Origin: Macrobrachium rosenbergii
Lineage: Eukaryota > Arthropoda > Malacostraca > Decapoda > Palaemonidae
Reading direction: 5' to 3'
DNA: 64,000 nt
Assembly: GCF_040412425.1 (NCBI RefSeq)
Contig: NC_089781.1
Coordinates: forward strand, 49,034,727-49,098,726
Made by a program: the position numbers and the translations under genes. Below the pieces are notes generated by a model. That model worked only from the letters and a program-made list of their open reading frames with translations. It was not told the DNA's origin and searched no databases. Below, piece by piece: positions 55,232 to 64,000 of the stretch (position 1 is its first letter; each line of letters starts with the position of its first letter).

Positions 55232-55455
55232 TACAGATTTTACACATGAAAGCATGAAATGCATTTTTCTTAGAGATTTTACACATGAAAGCATGAAATG
55301 CATTTTTCAGAGATTTTGCACATTAAAACATGAAATGCATTTTTCATACAGATTTTACACATAAAAGCATGAAATGCATTTTTCATACAGATTTTACACA
55401 TAAAAGCATGAAATGCATTTTTCATACAGATTTTACACATAAAAGCATGAAAACT
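55232..55455. repeat. ~39-bp tandem repeats, six units
   Basis: CATGAAATGCATTTTTC with ACAGATTTTACACATAAAAG recurs at about 55253, 55292, 55329, 55369, 55408 and 55446. The short ORF reading repeated MKCIFHTDFTHKS is the repeat itself. Confidence 0.92.
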
Positions 55456-55617
55456 TGTAAATTACTTCAAAAATTAAACACCCACTTCTGCAGGGTTTCT
55501 CGAGAATTTCGTGTGTCTGAAAAAATTGCGTGTGCCCATTAGTTAGGTTCCAGTGAAAAGTTCGTGTGTGTGTGAATTCGCGCAACTCGAATCGTGTAAG
55601 ATCGAAGTATTACTGTA

Positions 55618-57339
55618 CTCTGAACTCCTTCCTTAACTCTTTTAGTACTACTCTGAAAACTCCTTCCTAACTGAAGAGTTGTAGACATACTAATTTGAGA
55701 TGTCAAGTTCCTTCAAGATAGTACTGCAGCACTCTAACACAACTCAGTAGTATCTCACAAGTCACTAATGAAAAGTCCTTCAGTGAGGATAACAAAAAAG
55801 ATTCAAACAGTATGACTGACAGTTCTGAACCTTGTTAGAAAATTCTGGACAATTCCGAACGAACAGATCTCCAGCCTCCTGAGTGACACATACAAGAGCC
55901 TATACCTATGCCTTTGTCAGGGCTAAATGAGACTGTCTCTGGGTTCAGACCTATGCCTGAGAACCCTAGAAAAGACTTTTACATGCTATGAGTCAAACTC
56001 CTAAAGTGGGAGCCATGACCCTCCAGGGTCTGAATCCCCAAGAGAGAAAGACTGTTATAACTTCTCAGGAGTACAAAAGATCCCCCTTAAAAAGGCAAGA
56101 TCTTCTCCTAGAATCAAACCCTGGTTGCAGGCTGACCATACATTCCAAAAGCCAGGGCAGAAAGATGCTTTTACAGCAAAGGTATCTTCTGATAAGCAGC
56201 TCTGACCAAAGAGATACCTTGCCTACAACACCAATAATTTGAGACAATTCTAGTTTTCCAGACAGCCACTCCAGGAACATAAGTATCCGAAAACTCCTAT
56301 GGATAGCGAAGAGAGAACCCCCTTGTCGGGGAAGAGGCTGGAAAACATAAAGGTGTGAAGTGTCAGAACTCTCACTGCCTTGAGATACCAAACTACGAGC
56401 AGCTGGATCACCAGAGATGAATACTGTATCTCTTCAGGCCTCGAACCGCAGAGCTGGCAGATTCAGATATTACTTGGCATGGACACATGAAAAGTCTTAG
56501 ATTTAACCAGAAAAAAGAAGAAATCAACCTGGTGTTAATCAAGTACTAAAAGGCGAAATGTTCCAGGTTGCCTTCCAGGAAAGAAGCCTTTCTCCACGAA
56601 ACCCCAGAGCTTCCTGTTGTGCTGAACGGTAGCCAGGTGTAAGCTCAGAACCTGGAAATATCAAACAACTTCTTTGCCATACAGGAGTTTAGGGACCATA
56701 CATCCCTGTTACCTGTCTCCAATGGTAGAGCTGGTGTCAAAAGGTTTTTGAAAATCAGCCTTAAGTGAGACTTACCACTTTGAGCAATGACCAGGTGTGC
56801 ATCCTACCCCTCATTGGATGCATCCGACCATGAATGCACCCCTGCCCCGAAGGAAAAAACCTAGTGGCACTCCCATGTACAGTTCCTGCCCTAGTCTCAA
56901 TCCCTGAAGACACAACTTCTAAGTTGGTAGAGGAGACGAAGTTGCCTTGGAACCCACTTTTCCAAGGACAACAGGGGAACTAAAGAATGATGACATCACC
57001 ATGCAAGTTTCCCCTGATACAACAGGCACTTGCATGCAATCTCCCCAGTTTGCTGATGCAAAAATCCTAAGGAAGGACCCTCTTTGCTGCTATAAACCAG
57101 AAATCCAGGTGCTCATTCACCACTAAACTCAAGAAAGAAGGTTGTCTTATGGCCAAACCTGCAACAAGTTTGCCAGGACAAACCAATACCTGAATTCATA
57201 AAGTATACCTCTCAAAAAAAGATCAAGTTGACACCAATGTATGTAGACTCTTCGTAGACCTTGGGGGTGTTGCCTGAAAATCCTAAACAAAAGACCTTCC
57301 TCCAAGAGAGTAAACCTGAGATATTTCCAAGATGACCAA
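55618..57339. other. Unassigned DNA, possible decayed retroelement
   Basis: No intact gene is seen. On the minus strand at about 56770-56840 the sequence reads VHSWSDASNEG, a stop, then DAHL. This resembles the first RNase H motif of DIRS or gypsy enzymes (SDAS..GWGAHL) with a Trp-to-stop change. Nothing else in the stretch is clear enough to assign. Confidence 0.3.
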
Positions 57340-57539
57340 TAAAGTGGGCCCCAGTTAGATCGGTGATCAGCAATCGCAACTTCAGTTAATCGAGGGTTTT
57401 TCTGTGGAACCTATCTCCAAATATATTGCAAAAAATTCACCACATTATGGATTTTTTCATAGAGCAATACTCACTAATTACTGTACTTTCATTTCACTTT
57501 CGGGACTAAATACATTTTCTACGATAAAAAAATTATTTC
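57340..57539. repeat. Tigger-family fragment
   Basis: TTTTTCTGTGGAACCTATCT and AATACTCACTAATTACTGTA are shared with the Tigger-type sequences at 20440-20460 and 42470-42555. The fragment continues after 58166, so it was split by the TTAA element there. Confidence 0.6.
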
Positions 57540-58166
57540 TTAACCCTTAAGGGACGGCATAATTTATCAATGTGCAGCACCCCAGACCGGAGAAACTTTG
57601 AGGTTGGCAAAATAAAAAAAAAAATCACATCAATGGAAAGAGAATGACACGTACATTCACCCTGTATAAAAAAATTCGAAAAAATTTTCCTACCTTCCAC
57701 GAGAAGTTGAAAATGACTATTTACAACCCATTGTGGGGCCTCATTTACAAGATTCAGTAACTTTTTTTTTTTACTTTTACATGCTTTTTATAATATTTCT
57801 TTGCAATTTTCTTTGTAAAATTACATTTACAACCGACATGCTATAGTAAAAGACAAAAACAAAAAACAACAGCAACCCCTTCGTATATTTACAAGCAAAT
57901 TTACAAAAAGACTCATGTGAGAGAGAGAGATGCAGTACCTTCCCCCTTGAAGTCACAAGCATTACTGATACTGGCCTAACTCTCACGTCTGTATAAAAGT
58001 TGCCATTAGTGAATTTATAGCATATAGAAGTATTGGCACCTTTGTTTCGAATCATTATTACCATAACAGTGGTGTGTAATTCTGTTTTACACTGAAGCGC
58101 AATCCGTCCAACTCCCCAAACCTGTTTTACTTCACACTGAAGCTCAATCCATCCACTAAGGGTTAA
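57540..58166. mobile_element. Second type of TTAA element, 627 bp
   Basis: TTAA lies at 57540-57543 and 58163-58166. The ends read inward CCCTTAAGGGACGG and CCCTTAGTGGATGG. The flanks rejoin to TTTCTTAATTTTCAAATACA, similar to the uninterrupted sequence TTTACTAATTTTCAAACATT at about 22785. The interior differs from the 380-bp-repeat elements, with duplicated blocks near the right end (TTACACTGAAGC(G)CAATCC twice, 58086 and 58135). It is non-autonomous. Confidence 0.7.
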
Positions 58167-58499
58167 TTTTCAAATACAGTATAAACATTAATGTAAACAC
58201 AGCAAAATATAATAAAATGCTAAATTAAAATCCTGCAAAACCACAAAACAGCTTTCCGACTAAACACCTCAGTTCAACCCCGCCCTGCCCCTTCCTCTCA
58301 GGATACAGGCAGTCCCCGGTTTATGAAGGGGTTCCATTCTGATGCCGCGTTGTAAGCCGAAAATCGGCGTAACCTGAAATAATCGCCAAAAATCACAAGA
58401 AAACCTTACTTTTAATCCTTTGGGTATCCTTTGGGTGTCTTGAAAATGACGTAATCTACATTTTTAATGATTTTTTTATTAAAAAACCCCCAAAATTTT
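58167..58499. other. Tigger-like remnants, no gene
   Basis: The left part continues the Tigger fragment (TAATGTAAACACAGCAAAAT, as at 22822). At 58307 a MITE left end begins (ACAGGCAGTCCCCGGTTTAT), the same family as 30163-30428, but its right end is not found. Confidence 0.5.
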
Positions 58500-58896
58500 G
58501 ACCATTTTGTTGCTGCAGGTTATATTTTGGACATTCACACAGTACATGCTTAACTGTTATCAACACTTTGCAATCTGGGCATTTGGGAGGAGGGCCACAT
58601 GGACTATTCATTAAGTGTCCATGTGTCAAACGAGTTTGGCCTATTCGAAGACGTGTCAGAATTACTTGTGTGTGTCTCTCTCTCTGATATGATGAACTCC
58701 ATTTTCCAACACTGGATTTTATCTGTTTTAATTTATTGTTTTCAGGTTCTTCATTCCATATATTTTGCCTTTTACAGTACTTACAATGATTATTTTTATA
58801 TACATGTGACTTATATAGTCACTAATAGGGATGTCTACATTTCCTCTTGTCATGTGGACTGCTTCTTTAGCTGCTTTATCAGCCTCTTCATATCCT

Positions 58897-60731
58897 TTAA
58901 CCCTTAAACGCCGACTGGACGTATTGTACGTCGACTAAAATTGTCTGTTGGGTGCCGAGTGGACGTATCCTACGTCGACTACAAAAAATTTCAACCTTCG
59001 GTCAACTTTGACTCGACCCAAATGGTCGAAAAACACAATTGTAAGCTAAAACTCTTACATTCTAGTAATATTCAATCATTTACCTTCATTTTGCAACAAA
59101 TTGGAAGTCTCTAGCACAATATTTCGATTTATGGAGAATTTTTGAAAAAAACTTCTTCCCTACATCCGGGCGGTAACTCGGCCGAAAATTTCAGAAATTC
59201 TTTTATCATTTTGTCGTAATGTTTGCACCGGTTTATATTAGTCGTTACATAAAGTTTTATTTATGGAAATGTGCGCAATTTCATGTAGAATACAACAGAA
59301 AATAACTCATGGTTGTAGCTTCTATCAGTTTTGAAATATTTCCATATAAATCACGATAAGTGCCAAAATTTCAACCTTTGGTCAACTTTAACTCAACCCA
59401 AATGGTCGAAAAACACAAATGTAAGCTAAAACTCTTACATTCTAGTAATATTCAGTCATGTACCTTCATTTTGCAACAAACTGGAAGTCTCTAGCACAAT
59501 ATTTCAATTTATGGTGAATTTTTGAAAAAAATTTTCCCTTACGTCTGCGCGCGGTAACTCTGCCAAACATCTCAGAAATTCTTTTGTCACTTTGTCGTAA
59601 TGTTTGCACCGGTTTATATTAGTTGTTACATAAAGTTTTATATATAAAAATGTGCGCAATTTCATGTAGAATACAACAGAAAATAACTCATAGTTGTAGC
59701 TTTTATCAATTTTGAAATATTTCCATATAAATCACGATAAGTGCCAAAATTTCAACCTTGATCCAAATTTAACTCGACCGAAATGGTTGAAAAACGCAAT
59801 TGTAAGCTAAAACTCTTACATTCTAGTAATATTCAATCATGTACCTTCATTTTGCAACAAACTGGAAGTCTCTAGCACAATATTTCGATTTATGGTGAAT
59901 TTAAAAAAATTTTTCCTTGCGTCCATGGCTTAGGGAGCTTCGGCCGAACATCTCAGAAATTCTTTCGTCACTTTGTCGTAATGTTTGCACCGTTTTATAT
60001 TAGTCGTTACATAAAGTTTTATATATGGAAATGTGCGCAATTTCATGGAGAATACAACAAAAAATAACTCATGGTTGTAGCTTTTATCAGTTTTGAAATA
60101 TTTTCATATAAATCACGATAAATAGAAAAAAATAGACTTTCAGTCAACTTTAACTCGACTGAAATGGTTGAAAACTGCAATTGTAAGCTAAAACACTTAC
60201 AGTCTAGTAATATTCAATCAATTACCTTCATTTTGCAACAAACGGGAAGTCTCTAGCACAATATTTCGATTTATGGTGAATTTTTGAAAAAAACTTTTTT
60301 TTACGTCCGCTCGTTACGAATTCATGCATCATTTTGTGATATTTTCTCTGTGCTGCTTTGATAGTTTTACAATTTGTTATATACCAAAATCATTGCAATT
60401 TAGTGTACAATACAAAGAAAAAAAAAACTCGTTATCTTTAACCGTTTTGATCACGCAATTGATTTGTATACAATTATATAAGAAATTTTTTTAAGCTGTC
60501 ATATATTTCAATATTTATATATGATAATGATATTTTTTCATTTCTGATGGTTGCATACTAAACTTCAGGCAATGACAAAAAAAGAGCCAAAATGAACTCT
60601 TAATCTTAAAAACTAAGCATGCTGTGATTGTTTGAAAAAACTTTTTTCCGCTTCAAGCGCTAACTCCCAAAATGCCGCATACATCAAGATTAGACACTTT
60701 TGTAAATAGAGGCTCGGCGTTAGAGGGTTAA
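58897..60731. mobile_element. TTAA-flanked inverted-repeat element, copy 3
   Basis: TTAA lies at 58897-58900 and 60728-60731. The ends read inward CCCTTAAACGCCGACTGGAC and CCCTCTAACGCCGAGCC. It contains about four ~380-bp units. It interrupts the RNase H region of non-LTR copy 2: ...CTCTTCATATCC|TTAA and TTAA|TTCCTACATGGGC join to match the intact CTCTTCATTTTCTTAGATCCCTACATGGGC-like sequence of copy 1 at 29848. That gives direct evidence for TTAA-specific insertion. Confidence 0.9.
58980..60330. repeat. ~380-bp tandem array inside TTAA copy 3
   Basis: TTTATGG(T/A)GAAT recurs near 59128, 59512, 59891 and 60271, with spacings of 384, 379 and 380. Confidence 0.9.
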
Positions 60732-61018
60732 TTCCTACATGGGCAGGGATCCAACATATTTCAATATTTTTTCCATTATTATACAATTTATGGAATGAAA
60801 ACTTGATTTGTTGTACAATATCGTTTTTTTATTATAGCTTTGAATGGCTTGTATAACGCTTCTGGAGTCGCTATAAATCACAAAACTATTACATGAGGAT
60901 TCTCTAATTATTTTTATGGCTGATGCTATTGCACATAACTCAGCTGTAAATACTGAGGCATTATCTGGTAGTGAGAACTGATAGTTTTGTCTGGGGATAC
61001 TGCAACATATCCCACTCC

Positions 61019-62873
61019 TTATCGTGACTTATATCCGTCAGTGAATATTGCGTAATAATGTGGACCTTTTCGGATTATATGTTCTACTGTACGTTGTCTA
61101 TGGTGTTCGGGGGTATATGAATAACTTTTTGATAAATTTTTTAAGTGTGTACAAATTCTCATTTTATTCCTTGTCCAAGGAGGTAATTTTACTATTAAAG
61201 GTAATTGTATACTTATATTTAGCGACTCAAACAGTCTTCTAACTCTAATTGGGAAAGGAGATGGATGATTGTTTACAAACACATCTCTTAATTCAAATAA
61301 TTTTTTGGTTGGAGAATCATTTGTCTGAATTCTCAGAGCACTCTTCATTGTTACTAGCTCTCTATGGAGAGAGAGAGAGGTAGTTCACCACACTCAACTT
61401 GTAAAGAAGACATTGGTGATGATCGAAAAGCTCCTGAACATATTATAAGGCCTTCATTATGTACTGGGTCTAACGTTTTCAGCGTTGCGTCTGATGCCGA
61501 GCCATGTATTTCGCTTCCATAATCAATGATAAACAGCACTGTTGCTTTATACAGTACAGTAAGGGTATGTCTATTGGCTCCCCAAGTAGTGTTCAATAGT
61601 TTTTTAAATAGGTTTAATGCACTTTTACATTTTGATTTCATGTATGTTACGTGGGCTTTCCAGTTCAAGTGAGTACTGTATCAAATACTAATCCCAAAAA
61701 TTTTGCTGTTTGGCCAATTGGTATGGAATGATTCCTAATTTTTAAATCTATTTCTTCACCTTTTTTCACTTCTATTTTTATAAAGCATTACTGCTTGAGT
61801 CTTTTGTATAGAAAATTTGAAGCCTACAGATGAAGACCATTCATTTATTTTTATTATAGTTTTATTAATGATTCACTCTGCATGTTTTATGTGAGATGCT
61901 GAATAATATATGGCAAAATCATCCATATGCAAGGTACTTTTAATTCCAATAGGTAGATTATTACTAATATCATTTATCGCTAAAGTAAATAGAGTGCCAC
62001 TAAGGATGCTTCCTTGAGGAACACCATTTTCAAGTGGAAATGTACTTGACAATACATCATCAATTTTCACCTGAATAGTGTGATTTGTCAAGGTTTTTGA
62101 TAAACCTAGGTAAATATCTATGGATGCTGTTTTTATGTAATGTTTTTAATATTGCATATCTCCATGTAGTATCATATGCCTTTTCAATGTCAAAAAAAAA
62201 ACCGCTATAGTAATTTGTTTTCGCTCAAATCCTCTTCGTATGTGGTCTTCTAAGTTAGACAGGGAATCCAGTGTAGATCTGTTACAGTATGACCCAAACT
62301 GAGTGGGAGTCAAAATTTTATTTTCTCAAATGTGCCATGTTAGTCGAGCATTTACCATTTTCTCTAGTAATCTGCATAAACAACTAGTTAAATAAAATGG
62401 TCTGTAATTGTTTACATTACTGGGATCTTTTCCAGGTTTCGCAATAGAAATAATTACAGTATAGCTTTACACCATTCATCAATAAATAAATTTCAAAGCC
62501 ATAAGTGGTATTAAAACTCTAAAAAGTATGTCTTTGCCAAAGGTGCTAAATGGCAGATCATTTCAAAACAAATTCTGTCACCTCCAGGGGCAGAGTTATT
62601 GCTGTTCAACAGAGCAAATTCCAACTCTTCCATATTAAATTTTCTATTATAATTTATATCTTCCATTGTTTCAAAATTTGTTATTAATTCTATACTATTT
62701 TTCTTTGTGCGGAAATGCTCATCTAAATTATTATTACTACTTACTTTTGCTAAATTTTCTCCTATTACATTACTTACTCCTTTAGGATCAAGTATTCTTT
62801 TCCCATAAGCATGTCTAGGTGGTTTAACATGGGTGCCATTTATTTTCCTAAATTTTTCCAATATTTTTTGCAA
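61019..62873 (-). pseudogene. RT and RNase H start, non-LTR copy 2
   Basis: From right to left on the minus strand: NSAPGGDRICFEMICHLAPL (RT entry, 62873-62511), NGVPQGSILSGTLFTLAIND and LHMDDFAIYYS (62091-61873), where the polymerase aspartates sit in an HMDD rather than the usual YxDD motif. Next are WGANRHTLTVLYKATVLFII, DYGSEIHGSAS and LDPVHNEGLIICSGAF (61668-61354), typical post-RT motifs of the Jockey/I group. Last, HYYAIFTDGYKSR (about 61019-61060) begins RNase H with its first Asp. Frames change between blocks, so the gene is broken. The strand and order agree with copy 1. Confidence 0.82.
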
Positions 62874-63435
62874 GGGAGTATTATTAGAGAGATCTGATAC
62901 ATATTTCCTCCATTAAATGATTCTTCCTTGAATTACTTCTCTTTTAAATTTTACAGATATTTAGTTATATAGAGGTTTTAATGTATTAATTTCTAATAAT
63001 AATATAGTAATTTTTTGTAAAGTTCCTTCCAATATCGATAATGTTTTGTTTATTTTACTGAACTTTCTATTCAAATTATCTAATCGTCTTCCAATTTGGT
63101 GTTTTATTTTTATTAATTCTGTTAGTTTTTCAGACCACCATGGGACTTTGTTTTTCTTGGATGAGTTTTAGATTTTGGCATTGCTTTATCAGCAGCATTT
63201 TTAATGAAATCAACAAGAAATTTATTAGTTTCATTATGGTCTTCTTAAATATTCAAATGCTGGGATATTCCTCGTGTGGAATTCATGTTGCTCCCAATCT
63301 GCTTTATAAATGTTATATTGAGGGGCATGCTTGGTGGGATTATTTTGTATTAATGAAATTAATATTGGGAAATGGTCACTTGTATGCAAGTCGTCAACTG
63401 TATTTCAATCCAATCTGTCAACTATGTTTGTTGTA

Positions 63436-64000
63436 CGCTCGGCAAGAAAAGTGAGGATACAGTTTTCATTAGATTTCGTTCATCGAATTTTAATTTTTTT
63501 TCTTACAGAAAACACATAATCTCGGTAAATTTACTCTAGAATATGAAAATACACTGCAAATTATATCATATATATTAAATCTGCAAAACAATAACGTTCA
63601 GATACTTAAAACCACCATGGATGTCCGAAGTAATCAGAATTTCTCAGATGACTTCGTTCATAGAGATCTAAAAGATAGTGTATGGATATCTCTGTGTAGT
63701 ACTGTTTATCAGAACGGCAATATTTACTCGTTTTCCGTTATGAAGAGGCTTATTATTGCATCATCATACGAGGTAATGATAATTTATTTAATTTTTACAT
63801 ATTCATATTTATATTTCACAGTGTTAAAGGTCAGCTGGAATTAATGGCAGTAAATGATGTGACAGCTAGGGTAGGTTGACCAAATCTATTTAAATCCGCA
63901 AAAGCGTTCTCTATGATGTGCGGAGTATCGGGAAAACACAAGTAACTGGATGTTTCTTGACGTTGCCATAGTCTCTCTCTCTCTCTCTCTCCTGCTAAAA
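63436..64000. other. Flanking DNA beyond the truncated non-LTR copy
   Basis: No gene is recognised. A short (TC)n tract lies at about 63971-63991. The 75-codon frame at 63617-63844 has no family resemblance I can see. Confidence 0.4.

Larger units (their letters stand above)
58500..63435 (-). mobile_element. I-clade non-LTR retrotransposon, copy 2, 5'-truncated
   Basis: It matches copy 1 from the RNase H end to just inside the endonuclease end. Homology stops at about 63435, where copy 1 continues into the endonuclease, so this copy is 5'-truncated, as usual for non-LTR insertions. It carries a TTAA element (58897-60731) in the RNase H region but none of the insertions present in copy 1. It thus supplies unoccupied reference sites for those. 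Confidence 0.85.

Noticed and set aside
55330..55542. Repeat protein with MKCIFHTDFTHKS units
   Set aside because: The unit is a 39-bp non-coding tandem repeat that happens to be a multiple of three.

Overview
This window reads as intergenic DNA from a large animal genome, most likely an arthropod. A malacostracan or decapod crustacean is my best guess, inferred from the mix of DIRS elements, pogo/Tigger families, I-clade non-LTR elements and long GA/TC/GGA microsatellites. I found no prokaryotic gene organisation, rRNA, tRNA or CRISPR array. Nearly everything recognisable is transposon-derived. The only candidate host coding sequence is one or two short minus-strand exons near 3.4-4.8 kb.

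Layout. (1) 298-2436 is a TTAA-flanked inverted-repeat element with internal ~380-bp tandem units; sister copies lie at 26134-28715 and 58897-60731. (2) 2437-5847 is non-transposon-looking DNA with the candidate exons, an AC microsatellite and a ~75-bp minisatellite. (3) 5848-26008 is a four-level nest. The outer shell is pogo/Tigger DNA. A hAT (ZBED5/SCAND3-like) element sits in its left end (5886-20405), a DIRS retrotransposon (DIRS-A, 8400-20273) sits in the hAT, and a gag-only LTR retrotransposon (12790-16338) sits in the DIRS gag gene. (4) About 29430-52770 is one minus-strand I-clade non-LTR retrotransposon broken apart by later insertions: two pogo-type elements, DIRS-B (32534-42297, itself carrying a 1.1-kb inverted-repeat element), a 346-bp Tigger MITE, and the divergent minus-strand DIRS-C (43187-50303). 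(5) 53881-55615 is another Tigger-type element, rich in microsatellite. (6) 57540-58166 is a second kind of TTAA element. (7) About 58500-63435 is a second, 5'-truncated copy of the non-LTR element, interrupted by the third TTAA element.

The second non-LTR copy is very informative. It supplies unoccupied homologous sites for DIRS-B, DIRS-C, the 42.4-kb MITE and the 30.2/30.9-kb elements, and the first copy does the same for the third TTAA element. This allows insertion points to be set to within a few bases.

DIRS-B is the best preserved element. It has inverted terminal repeats, an internal complementary region that matches the joined ends, a spliced gag with an N-terminal Cys/His domain, an RT-RNase H frame with one stop codon, and an intact 924-codon tyrosine-recombinase frame overlapping it. 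In these elements gag packages the RNA, RT-RNase H copies it to a circle, and the tyrosine recombinase integrates the circle without target-site duplication. That division of roles is known for the family rather than shown here.
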